This document shows positions 1-7,445 of a stretch of 23,786 bases of DNA, piece after piece. Location of the stretch: assembly GCA_035763085.1 (NCBI GenBank), contig DASUBV010000121.1, forward strand, positions 1 to 23,786, in the 5' to 3' direction. The notes under the pieces were generated by a model, which was given only the letters and a program-made list of their open reading frames with translations, was not told where the DNA came from and searched no databases. The DNA is from DASUBV01 sp035763085. Its GTDB lineage: Bacteria; Actinomycetota; Actinomycetes; Streptosporangiales; Streptosporangiaceae. The position numbers and the translations under genes are program-made. Within the stretch, counting starts at the first letter, position 1. Each line of letters opens with the position of its first letter.

Positions 1-225
1 TATGAGGCACCTGATGACATGACCGCTGCCAGCGTCGCGATGGCCGTCGCCGCGGCGGGCGAGGTCAGGTCGGGGAAGACCACGCGACTGCTCAGCGGGC
101 AGGAATGGCTCGAGTCTTTGCGCAAACGCAGGACTGTCACCCACCGGAAGAGCGCCAGCCGCACGAAAGCCGGCGAGGATAGCCGGAACTCTTCAGCCGG
201 CAGCGGGTCCGCGGAAAGCAGCTAG
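1..225 (+). CDS. C-terminal part of a probable GYD-domain protein (5' end outside window)
   Basis: The frame is open from the first base of the window to a TAG at 223-225, so this is probably the tail of a gene that begins upstream rather than a short gene starting at the ATG at 19. The peptide runs through EAPDDMTAASVAMAVAAAG and then GEVRSGKTTRLLSGQEW. This matches the last strand-helix-strand of the small GYD-domain family (alpha-beta proteins of about 100 residues, function unknown), which typically reads 'PDN..AAALSLAVNASGAVR.KTTPLLTPEE'. The final 30 or so residues (TVTHRKS onward) are a hydrophilic Ser/Arg/Lys-rich tail longer than usual for the family. The match is from memory of the family pattern. 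The missing N-terminal half with the GYD signature would settle it. Confidence 0.55.
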   Translation, partial: YEAPDDMTAASVAMAVAAAGEVRSGKTTRLLSGQEWLESLRKRRTVTHRKSASRTKAGEDSRNSSAGSGSAESS

Positions 226-619
226 TCGAGCGTTCTCAACCCCTCCCGGACACCGCGCGCCAGCCCATCCGCTCATCCCGCAGACGGTGCGGTGCTCAGG
301 CCGACGATCTGGCCGACGAGCGCGCTCCAGGGGTCTCAGGCGAGAGCGCTGCGGACGGCTGTTCACCCAGCAAGCGTAGCGCCGCAACCGCAATCCGAGC
401 CTGACCAAGGCCAGGGCCGTGACCAGCGGACTAAGAATCCGCTGATATGCCGTCCGCACCAGGCCAGCGCCGCCCTGACCTGGCCAGATGAACTCCCGCA
501 GCCCGCGATCTTCAGCATGAACTGCAACTAAGACTGCAACTAGGCAACGCCACTTGCCCTCAGCCCGCGTGAGAACCACACGAAAGACCAGGTCACAGCA
601 CGAGTTGATCATGGAACCA
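226..619. other. Gene-free stretch between the GYD-like gene and the tRNA
   Basis: No convincing gene is visible in these 394 bases. Open frames on both strands give Arg/Pro/Gln-rich peptides without recognisable domains, and none has a good ribosome binding site. Base composition is visibly less G/C-biased than in neighbouring genes. The stretch lies immediately downstream of the tRNA 3' end, a common integration site, but I see no direct repeat of the tRNA 3' end and no integrase, so an element remnant is only a possibility. Confidence 0.45.
521..544. repeat. 12-base tandem repeat, two copies
   Basis: ACTGCAACTAAG (521-532) is followed directly by ACTGCAACTAGG (533-544), 11 of 12 bases identical. 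It lies in the gene-free stretch and has no evident function. Confidence 0.5.
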
Positions 620-696
620 TGGTGGGGCGGGTGGGGCTCGAACCCACGACCGGCGGATTATGAGTCCGCTGCTCTAACCGGCTGAGCTACCGCCCC
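620..696 (-). tRNA. tRNA with CAU anticodon (elongator Met or Ile2), CCA encoded
   Basis: Read on the minus strand, the acceptor stem GGGGCGG (696-690) pairs perfectly with CCGCCCC (630-624). It is followed by T8-A9, a GCTC/GAGC D stem with a GGTTA-containing loop, an anticodon stem GCGGA/TCCGC around the loop CTCATAA, and a GTGGG/CCCAC T stem with loop TTCGAGC. The discriminator is A (623), and CCA is encoded at 622-620. Anticodon CAU reads AUG as elongator Met, or AUA if the C is modified to lysidine (Ile2). The stem does not decide between them. The initiator is unlikely because the 1-72 pair is G-C. The gene has the same orientation as the conservon, 97 bases beyond the cvnD stop. Confidence 0.95.
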
Positions 697-793
697 CGGT
701 GGCCGCGGCAGCCGAACCCAGAGGGCCGGCTAGCTGCAACAGGCCACAGCAGCCCGGAAATCCCTTCCCGCGGCCGCCAGCGCACGAACGACC

Positions 794-1393
794 CTACCTC
801 GTGCTGAGCTGCATCTCCATCGCGTGCTCGACCAGCGCGATGAGCGTGGCCTTGGTGGAGTTCCGGCCGCGGGCGTCGCACTGGACGATGGGCACCCGCG
901 GGCTGATCGACAGGGCCTCCTGGACGTCAGTTACCGCGTGCGGGTAGTCACCGTCGAAGCCATTGATGGCGACGATGAACGGCAGGCCGGCGGACTCGAA
1001 GTAGTCCACCGCCGGGAAGGAGTCGGCCAGGCGGCGGGTGTCCACCAGGACCACGGCCCCGATGGCACCCTGGATGAGGTCGTCCCACATGAACCAGAAG
1101 CGATGCTGGCCTGGCGTGCCGAACAGGTACAGGATCAGCCCGGCATCCAGGGTGAGCCGTCCGAAGTCCATCGCGACGGTGGTCGTCTTCTTGTCGGGGG
1201 TGTGCGACAGGTCGTCGACACCGTCGCTGGCCGAGGTCATCACCGCCTCGGTGGTGAGCGGGGTGATCTCCGACACCGACCCCACGAAAGTGGTCTTGCC
1301 CACGCCGAAGCCGCCCGCTACGACGATCTTCACCGAGGTCATCGCGGCGTCCGCGGCCTCGGCCGCGGCGAGCTTAGAGCTTGCGAAGTCCAC
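794..1393 (-). CDS. cvnD: Conservon small GTPase, CvnD type
   Basis: A 199-residue ATP/GTP-binding protein of the conservon GTPase family, the last gene of a four-gene conservon. The P-loop GGFGVGKT is at residues 27-34, followed by the family-typical stretch TTFVGSVSEITPLTTEA. The switch-II/G3 region reads FGTPGQHRFWFMWDDL (about 91-106), and NGFD (144-147) replaces the usual NKxD base-specificity motif. I chose the GTG at 1393 because AAAGG stands 7 bases upstream and the protein then begins MDFASS, the common MDF-type N terminus of the family. A TTG at 1408 would add five residues. The start lies inside the end of cvnC (20-base overlap), implying translational coupling. In described Streptomyces conservons this GTPase associates with the membrane kinase and the other two proteins in a nucleotide-dependent way. 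Confidence 0.93.
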   Translation of the reverse strand: MDFASSKLAAAEAADAAMTSVKIVVAGGFGVGKTTFVGSVSEITPLTTEAVMTSASDGVDDLSHTPDKKTTTVAMDFGRLTLDAGLILYLFGTPGQHRFWFMWDDLIQGAIGAVVLVDTRRLADSFPAVDYFESAGLPFIVAINGFDGDYPHAVTDVQEALSISPRVPIVQCDARGRNSTKATLIALVEHAMEMQLSTR

Positions 1394-1862
1394 TGAGTAC
1401 CCTTTCAAGCAGGTTCATATCCGGGCGACCTTGCTCGTGGTCTATCTGGTGAACCCGGACTAGTCCGTCCATCGCCATGTCAGCGATGAGGACCCGTGCG
1501 ACGCCCAGCGGCATCCTGAGCACCGCGGAGATCTCGGCGACCGACCGCCAGTCCCGGCAGAAGCCCAGAATCGCCTGGCACTCGGGACTGAGCACGGACA
1601 GGTCGCGCGCCTCGTAGTGCGAGGCGGCGACCATCGCCTCAATCTGCAGCTGGTATTTCGGTTTGGTCCGCCCGCCGGTGACGGCATACGGGCGCACCAG
1701 AGAACTCCCGCTGCCGGTCTGCGCGGTTTCAGGCACAAACGGATCGCGTGGCGGCGGAGCGAAGCCGGCGGCGAACTCGAAGCCGGAGCCAGGCGAACTG
1801 CCTCGCCCGCTCGAGTTCACCTGCTCAGCTGGCTCCCATCTATCGCGACCGAGTCCAGCCAC
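1374..1862 (-). CDS. cvnC: DUF742 protein, CvnC type
   Basis: A 162-residue DUF742-family protein, the third component of the conservon. The first 55 or so residues are a Gly/Ser/Pro-rich leader. The DUF742 core starts at SLVRPYAVTGGRT and continues with LSPECQAILGFCRDWRSVAE and MPLGVARVLIADMA, a winged-helix-like fold typical of this family. It ends in MNLLERVLSGLRKL. The GTG start at 1862 has a near-perfect AGGAGG five bases upstream, 12 bases after the cvnB stop. The 3' end overlaps cvnD. The molecular role of DUF742 is not established. In characterised conservons the protein is part of the kinase-associated complex. Confidence 0.93.
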   Translation of the reverse strand: MAGLGRDRWEPAEQVNSSGRGSSPGSGFEFAAGFAPPPRDPFVPETAQTGSGSSLVRPYAVTGGRTKPKYQLQIEAMVAASHYEARDLSVLSPECQAILGFCRDWRSVAEISAVLRMPLGVARVLIADMAMDGLVRVHQIDHEQGRPDMNLLERVLSGLRKL

Positions 1863-1874
1863 CGCAGCCTCCTG

Positions 1875-2306
1875 TCACTGTCGGCCACCAGGCCAGCCCG
1901 AGGGCAGGCTTCCGCGAACATCTGGGGTAAGGGCGCTGCCAACCCGCTCAACAAGCAGCGCCATCTCGTAGGCCACCAATCCCATGTCACAGTCGGCGGA
2001 TGCCAGGACGGCCAGGCTCGAGCCATCGCTGATCGCCATCACGATCAGCAGCCCGCGCTGCATCTCCACGACCGTCTGCGTTACGGCACCGCCTTCGAAC
2101 ACCCGGGCTGCGCCCTGGGTCAGGCTGGTGAGACCGGACGTGACCGCCGCCAGCTGATCCACGCGATCGGCAGGGAACCCCTGCGAGAACGCCATCGGAA
2201 GCCCGTCGGCGGAGACGACGATCGCGTGGGCGACCGAGGGCACTCGCTCGACGAAGTTCGTTATCAGCCAGTTGAGGTCCTGCGCCGGGCGCACAAGCGG
2301 ACTCAC
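1875..2306 (-). CDS. cvnB: Roadblock/LC7-domain protein, CvnB type
   Basis: A 143-residue single-domain roadblock/LC7 protein. The diagnostic stretches are DLNWLITNFVERVPSVAHAI near the N terminus, VVSADGLPMAFS, the Ala/Leu-rich helix around VDQLAAVTSGLTSLTQGAA, and the strand RGLLIVMAISDGSSLAVLA. Bacterial roadblock proteins act as regulators or partners of small Ras-like GTPases, which fits the adjacent cvnD. The GTG start at 2306 is preceded by AAGGAG at about 6 bases. It lies 135 bases downstream of the cvnA stop, a gap holding two small hairpins, and is tightly coupled to cvnC. Confidence 0.93.
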   Translation of the reverse strand: MSPLVRPAQDLNWLITNFVERVPSVAHAIVVSADGLPMAFSQGFPADRVDQLAAVTSGLTSLTQGAARVFEGGAVTQTVVEMQRGLLIVMAISDGSSLAVLASADCDMGLVAYEMALLVERVGSALTPDVRGSLPSGWPGGRQ

Positions 2307-2362
2307 GGGCGCTCCTTCCTATAGTGACGGGCAACCAGGAGCCCGGTGCCCGGTAGCGCGCC

Positions 2363-2436
2363 GGTCACCGGAGTGACCAGCGGGAGACCGGATGGCATTC
2401 CGACACTAAGCATGGCCATCCCAGGCACTTCGTGCC
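2363..2436 (-). promoter_or_regulatory. Two small hairpins in the cvnA-cvnB intercistronic gap
   Basis: GGTCAC (2363-2368) and GTGACC (2373-2378) form a perfect 6-base stem with a CGGA loop. GGCAC (2424-2428) and GTGCC (2432-2436) form a 5-base stem with a TTC loop. Both sit in the 135-base gap between the cvnA stop and the cvnB start. They could act as partial terminators, processing sites or mRNA stabilisers that set the cvnA to cvnBCD ratio. Function is inferred only from position. Confidence 0.35.
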
Positions 2437-2441
2437 ACCCG

Positions 2442-5400
2442 TCATCGGGAACCATCACCCTCTCCGGCCTGGCTTTCGCCGCTTGTGGCGGCCGCCCGGC
2501 CTTCCCTGATTCCACGCTGGAAGCTTGCGAACCGGTCACGCGTGGCCGCGGCGGACCGGGCGGGCGCGGGGGCCGGCTCTTCTGCCCCGACGGCACCTGG
2601 CACGAGGTTAGCTCGCGGCGTGCGCTTTGGCAGCCCGGCCGTCGTGGTCCCGCTGGAGGTCGGGGTGCTGACCGCGGCAGCGGCCTGCCACCCCGCGTCC
2701 GCTGGCGAGGACCAGCCCGACTGCGCCGGCTGCTGCTCGGGGGATTCGCCCTCGGCCCAGCCCGAGTTGCGGCCGCGGCGGAACCAGTCCGACTCGACAG
2801 CCTCGAAGATCGGCAGCCGGTACTCGGTGACGTGCTCAGCGGGCGGGACGACGACCTCGTCACCGGAGGTGGCCGGCGAGCCGGGCTCCCAGCTGAACCC
2901 GTTGGCCGGGTGCCCGTTGGTGCCGCGGGTGCCGTTCTTGGGCTCGCTGGTCACCGGGGCGCCGAACACCGGACGCGATCCGGTCCCGCCGCCGGCGCCT
3001 GCGCCGGCGGGCTCGGGGGGCTGCGGCCCGGCGGCCGGGCCGTCGTCTTCGGGCCCCGAGCCGGTGACGCTGCCGCCCGCGGGACGGGTGAACATGTCGG
3101 TGGTGCCGGAGGCGGCCCACAGGTCGCTCATGCCGCCGCCTCCGGCCGACCCCGCGGCGCCCGGCTCGGACCGGTCGACGCGGCGCTTGGGAAGCTGCCG
3201 GCCGTTACCGGGCGACGAGCCGTCCGAGGATGCCGCTTCGGCGTCAGCGTCGGGAGTCCGGGCGGCTGCCGGGCGGCTGCCGGTGCCCTGGGTGGCCGGC
3301 GGCTGGCCCCAGCCCGCTCCGGATGCTCCGGAGGCCCCGGCGGGAGGCGCGTCAAACGACGGCCGCTCGAACGAGGCGGTGTCGAAGGCATCGAAGCCGG
3401 AGGTGTCGAAGTTCGAGGTGTCCCAGCCGTCCGCACTGGCCGCCTGCGGCTGCGGCGCGGCGGCCGGCTCGTCGGCATCGGCCGGCTGCGGGCTGGTCGG
3501 GAACGCCGGCATCGGCCCGGTAGTTCCGCCGCCAGCCTGCTCCCGCGCGCCGACGGCACCCGGGTGCGGCCCGGCACCGGGCACCCGGCGCGGTCCCAGC
3601 GAGCCGTTCTCGCCCTGCAGCGAGGCGAACTTAGGAGCGCGGGCCGCGTCGACCTCCTGCGCGGTCGACGCCCGGTCGTCCAGGCCGCGGACCGACGGAC
3701 CGCTGAAGTTGATCACCTCGGCCGGGGTGTCGGGCATCCGCGACCCCGACGGGCTGGCGCCCTCCCGGCTGATGACCTCGTCGGGCAGCCAGACCAGCGC
3801 GGTGAGGCCGCCGGAGGCAGCCGGCCGCAGCCGGACCCGGACGCCGTGCCGGGCGGCCAGCCGGGCGACCACGAACAGGCCCATGCGGCGGGAGACCGCC
3901 ACGTCGACCACCGGCGGGTTGTCCAGCCGCCAGTTCGCGTGCGCCATCTCCTCGGCGCCCATGCCCACGCCCTGGTCGGTGATGTCCAGCAGCACTCCCC
4001 CGCTGGACAGCAGGTGACCGGAGATGGTGACGGGCGTCTCGGCCGAGGAGAACGAGGTCGCGTTCTCGGCCAGCTCGGCCAGCAGGTGGACCACGTCGTT
4101 CACGGCGTGGCCGCGGACCGAGATGCCGGGCTGGACGTTCAGGCTGACCCGCTCGTACTGCTCAATCTCCGACACCGCCGCGCGCAGCACGTCGACCAGC
4201 GCGACGGGCTGGTTCCACCGGCGGGAGGAGTCATGGCCGGCGAGCACCAGGAGGTTCTCAGAGTTGCGGCGCATGCGGGTGGCCAGGTGGTCCATCTGGA
4301 ACAGGCTGCCCAGGCGCTCGGCGTCCTGCTCGCCCTGCTCCAGGTCGTCAATCAGGCGGATCTGCCGCTCGACCAGCGACTGGCTGCGCCGGGAGAGGTT
4401 GACGAACATGGCGTTGACGTTGCCGCGCAGCGCGGCCTCGTTGGCCGCCAGCCGCAGCGCCTCGCGGTGGACCTGGTCAAAGGCCCGCGCCACTTCACCG
4501 ATCTCGTCGGTCGAGTCCACGTCGATGGGCTCGATGGTCAGCGGGACGCTCGCGCCGTCGCTCTCGCTCATCCGGCGAACCGTCTCGGGCAGCTGCAGCC
4601 CGGCCACTTCCAGGGCGCCGGCCCGCAGCCGCCGCAGCGGCCGGACCATCGACCGGCCGACCAGGGTGGTCAGGATGAGCGCCAGGCCCAGGACTATGAC
4701 AACCGCGGCGCCGATCGCGACGGCGTCGATGATCGCATTGCGGCGCAGGTCGCCGGACCGGCTCACCGCCTCGGCCACGAGCTGCTGCTCCACCTTGCGG
4801 ATGGCGCTGATGTTGCCCGACTGGGCGCCGAACCACTCGTCGGCCGTCACCGGCGACTGCGGCAGCCTGCTGTGCTGCTGCAGGGCGTTCTGCTCGTACT
4901 GGCTGGCGAGGTCGACCAGCGAGCCGGAGACCGTGTTGTTGTACAGCGAGACCTGGGCCGGCGTGGCTGAGTCGGTGAACTCGGTGAAGTTGTCGTTCTC
5001 CTCGGCCTGCGCCGAGGTGGCCGCGGCCAGCACGCCGGGCCCGTACCGCTCCTGGGTGAACGCGTCGGCCAGGAACGCGCGCTGCTCGGAGGCCTCCTGC
5101 CCGATCCGCGAGACGAAGCCCAGGGCGCGGACCGTACTGGCCAGGGCCGGGTCACCGGTGTCCAGGGCGATGTCGTCGTCGATGGCCAGCAGCGAGTCGA
5201 TGGTGCTGGTATAGCGCGACACCACGCTCAGCGCGGGCAGCTGCGTCGTGGTCGCGGCCGAGCGCAGGTCCGGCAGGCCGTCCAGGATGGCCCGGATCGA
5301 CCCGGCATCCTGCTGGACCTGGTCGGGGTAGGTGGAGCCGATCTGCGACAGCTGATCGCGGACCTGCTTGATCCACGGCGCGGTGAACGCCCACTGCTGC

Positions 5401-5897
5401 TGGACCAGCTGCAGCTGGGGCTTCGCGGCGGCCTTAGCCTTCCCCCCGGCCAGGTAGGCCGCGCGGCCCGCGGTCCCGGTGGTCGCGTTGCCGTTGTCGG
5501 CAATGTAGACGACGGTCCGGTCGCGCTCGTCCTCCATCTTGCCGGCGAGCGTGGTGACCGCCGAGCTCAGGTTGGCCAGCGTCTCGATCCGCTGGAAGGT
5601 CAGCGCTTCCTGGACCGAGGTCACGATGCGGGTGCCGCCCAGCACGACGGCGGTCAGGGTCGGGATCGTGATCAGCAGCAGGAGCCGCGATCGCACCCGC
5701 CAGTTCTTCAGCGCCCGGCGGGAGCCGCCGGGCGCGCGGGAGGCCTGCTGACCGGGCGCGGGCTGACCAGGGCGGCCGGGCGGCGCGGCGGCCGGCCCGG
5801 GCGGCGCGGCCTCGCCAGCTCCCGCCGGCCTGGTCGGACGGTCAGCGGGCGGGCTTACGGCGAGCCCGCCGCGGGGCTTGTTGTCTCGGGACGGCAC
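2442..5897 (-). CDS. cvnA: Conservon sensor histidine-kinase-like protein, CvnA type, with NIT-like sensor domain
   Basis: About 1151 residues. The order is: Pro/Ala/Gly-rich cytoplasmic leader (1-65), membrane helix about 70-90 (RLLLLITIPTLTAVV), a long helical extracytoplasmic region about 95-385 resembling the nitrate/nitrite-sensing NIT domain, a second membrane helix about 388-412, a HAMP-like linker, a helical dimerisation region with H537 in MDHLATRMRR, and a GHKL ATPase with N box HLLAELAENATSFSS (604-618), G1 DQGVGM (641-646) and G2 RMGLFVVARLAARHG (671-685). Roughly 430 residues of low-complexity Pro/Gly/Ala/Ser sequence follow. The GTG at 5897 gives MPSRDNKPRGG and has GAGGGG ten bases upstream. 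A GTG at 5915 and further upstream starts (to 6011) are possible. It heads the conservon, is divergent from a binding-protein gene, and probably transmits an external signal to CvnB-D. Ligand unknown. Confidence 0.92.
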   Translation of the reverse strand: MPSRDNKPRGGLAVSPPADRPTRPAGAGEAAPPGPAAAPPGRPGQPAPGQQASRAPGGSRRALKNWRVRSRLLLLITIPTLTAVVLGGTRIVTSVQEALTFQRIETLANLSSAVTTLAGKMEDERDRTVVYIADNGNATTGTAGRAAYLAGGKAKAAAKPQLQLVQQQWAFTAPWIKQVRDQLSQIGSTYPDQVQQDAGSIRAILDGLPDLRSAATTTQLPALSVVSRYTSTIDSLLAIDDDIALDTGDPALASTVRALGFVSRIGQEASEQRAFLADAFTQERYGPGVLAAATSAQAEENDNFTEFTDSATPAQVSLYNNTVSGSLVDLASQYEQNALQQHSRLPQSPVTADEWFGAQSGNISAIRKVEQQLVAEAVSRSGDLRRNAIIDAVAIGAAVVIVLGLALILTTLVGRSMVRPLRRLRAGALEVAGLQLPETVRRMSESDGASVPLTIEPIDVDSTDEIGEVARAFDQVHREALRLAANEAALRGNVNAMFVNLSRRSQSLVERQIRLIDDLEQGEQDAERLGSLFQMDHLATRMRRNSENLLVLAGHDSSRRWNQPVALVDVLRAAVSEIEQYERVSLNVQPGISVRGHAVNDVVHLLAELAENATSFSSAETPVTISGHLLSSGGVLLDITDQGVGMGAEEMAHANWRLDNPPVVDVAVSRRMGLFVVARLAARHGVRVRLRPAASGGLTALVWLPDEVISREGASPSGSRMPDTPAEVINFSGPSVRGLDDRASTAQEVDAARAPKFASLQGENGSLGPRRVPGAGPHPGAVGAREQAGGGTTGPMPAFPTSPQPADADEPAAAPQPQAASADGWDTSNFDTSGFDAFDTASFERPSFDAPPAGASGASGAGWGQPPATQGTGSRPAAARTPDADAEAASSDGSSPGNGRQLPKRRVDRSEPGAAGSAGGGGMSDLWAASGTTDMFTRPAGGSVTGSGPEDDGPAAGPQPPEPAGAGAGGGTGSRPVFGAPVTSEPKNGTRGTNGHPANGFSWEPGSPATSGDEVVVPPAEHVTEYRLPIFEAVESDWFRRGRNSGWAEGESPEQQPAQSGWSSPADAGWQAAAAVSTPTSSGTTTAGLPKRTPRANLVPGAVGAEEPAPAPARSAAATRDRFASFQRGIREGRAAATSGESQAGEGDGSR

Positions 5898-6219
5898 AGC
5901 GTCTGTACCCCTCACCTGGTTACCGGGACAAGGCCAGCGGCCGGCGCGGTGTGCGCCACCAACGACACGGCGGACCTCCCGGATAACGAATCTGCATCGC
6001 GGCACAGCCAAGCGGCCAGGCGCAACTCTAACCCGCTAACCGGGTACCGTGCACCAATAGGCGCATGAACTGGAAAACCCGATGTAACGTGACGTTTGCC
6101 CTAACACCTGGCAGCTTTAGGGTACTCTCTGGCGCATCGCCGGTTCGGAAAACCGCCCGGATCACCACTGGTTTTGCCGCCAGGCACCAGGATCCCCCGG
6201 CTCTCGCTCAAGGAGTGTC
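5898..6219. promoter_or_regulatory. Divergent intergenic region between cvnA and the binding-protein gene
   Basis: These 322 bases are more A/T-rich than the genes and should hold promoters for both directions. Visible dyads are ACCCG/CGGGT (6031-6035/6041-6045), CGGTT/AACCG (6141-6145/6151-6155) and AAAACC/GGTTTT (6149-6154/6170-6175). All are short and none matches an operator I can name. A minus-strand TAGAGT (6030-6025) fits the TAGRRT -10 consensus for cvnA but lacks a well-spaced -35. Confidence 0.5.
6096..6123 (+). promoter_or_regulatory. Candidate housekeeping-type promoter for the binding-protein gene
   Basis: TTGCCC (6096-6101), a 16-base spacer and TAGGGT (6118-6123) fit the actinobacterial main-sigma pattern TTGACR/TAGRRT. 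Transcription would begin near 6130, giving a leader of about 90 bases before the ATG at 6220. Confidence 0.45.
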
Positions 6220-7341
6220 ATGAGGCTAACGGCGGCTGGCATGTCCCGGCCCGCCTGGACCGCGCACGCGCCTGCTCAGGCCCGGCCGGCCCAGCTTCCC
6301 CCGTCCGCCCGGCCTGGCCCGGGCTATCTCGCGCGCGGTCCCCGCCGGCTGGGCCGCGGTGCCCTGGCCCTGGCCGCGCTGAGCGCCCTGGGCCTGGCGG
6401 CCGGGTGCGCGGGCAGCGGCTCCGGCGGCGGGGCCGGGGGCACGGTGACGGTCGGGGCGATCCCCGGCGTGGCCACTGTCCCGCTTTTCCTGGCTCAGCA
6501 CAGCGGCCAGTTCAGCGCCGGCGGCGTGAGCGTGCAGATCAAGAACTTCACCTCGGTCGCCGCCGAGGTGAAGGCCCTGCAGAATGGCCAGATCGACATG
6601 GCGGCCGGCGACTACGGGCCGTTCCTGTCCTTCCAGTCCCAGCACAGCGGCGGCATCAAGATCGTGGCCGACGGCTACGACGCGACGCAGGGCGTGCTGG
6701 AGGTCCTGGCCCTGCCCGGCTCGCACATCACCACCCCGCAGAGCCTGGCCGGCAAGACCATCGCCGCCCCGGACGACGCGGTCGTGACCGCCGCCGGGTC
6801 CACGGCGGCGAACGGGTCGGGTACTCCGGACAGCCTGGACACCGCCGCGGCGACCTCCGTGCTGCGCAGTTACGGCGTCAACATGGCCACCGTGACGTGG
6901 AAGCCGATGGCACAGAACTCCGAGGTAGCCGCGCTCCGGGATCACCAGGTAGACGCCATCCTGGTCAACGAGCCCTACCTCTACCAGGCGCAGGCTCAGC
7001 TCGGCGCCATCGAGGTCATGGACGCCTGCTCCGGCGCCACCGCGGGGCTGCCGCTGTCGGGCTACTTCGCGATGAGCTCGTGGGCCGCCAGCCACGCCAG
7101 CGCGGTGAGCGACTTCCAGTCGGCGCTGGGCCAGGCCCAGGCCGACTCGGCCATGGACGGCCCGGTGCAGAGCAACCTGCCCGGCTACACCGGCATGACC
7201 AAGCTGGAGGCCAACCTGGTGACGGTCGGGAACTACCCGGCGACCACCAATGCCAGCGAGGTTCAGCGAGTGTCCCAGCTGATGAACAACCAGAACATCC
7301 TCAGCGTCCCGGTCGCGGTCAAGGGCATGATCATCCGCTGA
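6220..7341 (+). CDS. Lipoprotein substrate-binding protein, NitT/TauT (SsuA/THI5-like) type
   Basis: A 373-residue secreted lipoprotein. After an unusually long 40-residue Ala/Pro/Arg leader come a twin-Arg-flanked hydrophobic segment (about 45-60) and the lipobox LAAGC with lipidation Cys63, then a Gly/Ser linker. The mature part opens with VTVGAIPGVATVPLFLAQ, followed by QIDMAAGDYGP, LAGKTIAAPDD and VDAILVNEPYLYQAQ. This is the layout of ABC binding proteins for nitrate, sulfonate, taurine or thiamine precursors. AAGGAG ends 4 bases before the ATG. A second ATG at 6241 is possible but has a poorer site. No permease or ATPase gene lies nearby, so it is an orphan here. It is divergent from the conservon sensor and ends at a strong hairpin. 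Substrate cannot be read from sequence. Confidence 0.88.
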   Translation: MRLTAAGMSRPAWTAHAPAQARPAQLPPSARPGPGYLARGPRRLGRGALALAALSALGLAAGCAGSGSGGGAGGTVTVGAIPGVATVPLFLAQHSGQFSAGGVSVQIKNFTSVAAEVKALQNGQIDMAAGDYGPFLSFQSQHSGGIKIVADGYDATQGVLEVLALPGSHITTPQSLAGKTIAAPDDAVVTAAGSTAANGSGTPDSLDTAAATSVLRSYGVNMATVTWKPMAQNSEVAALRDHQVDAILVNEPYLYQAQAQLGAIEVMDACSGATAGLPLSGYFAMSSWAASHASAVSDFQSALGQAQADSAMDGPVQSNLPGYTGMTKLEANLVTVGNYPATTNASEVQRVSQLMNNQNILSVPVAVKGMIIR

Positions 7342-7364
7342 GCGCGCGCCGGGATACTCAGTAA

Positions 7365-7411
7365 CGACAAGGCCGCCCGCACCCGGACTCGCCGGGGGGG
7401 CGGCCTTGTCG
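7365..7411. terminator. Bidirectional hairpin terminator between convergent genes
   Basis: CGACAAGGCCGCCC (7365-7378) and GGGCGGCCTTGTCG (7398-7411) form a perfect 14-base stem with a 19-base loop. It lies between the binding-protein stop (7341) and the acyl-CoA dehydrogenase stop (7446). There is no U tract, as is usual in high-GC actinobacteria. Confidence 0.8.
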
Positions 7412-7445
7412 CCGGAGTAAACAGCCAGCCGGGGGCCGCCCGGGG

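Noticed and set aside
193..612. Minus-strand 139-codon frame downstream of the tRNA
   Set aside because: It has no ribosome binding site, no recognisable domain and an Arg-rich composition, and it overlaps the end of the GYD-like gene. A faint YQR.LSPL resemblance to YidD does not extend to the conserved Cys-containing part.
701..775. GGCCGCGG (701-708) and CCGCGGCC (768-775) as a terminator after cvnD
   Set aside because: The arms pair perfectly but are separated by 59 bases, too far for a typical terminator, and such short GC words recur by chance here.
2346..4970. Very long plus-strand open frame of 874 codons, and another at 2485-4017
   Set aside because: Both run antisense to cvnA, whose domains are unmistakable. 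The translated products are Arg/Gly/Pro-rich with no domain, as expected for shadow frames in GC-rich coding sequence.
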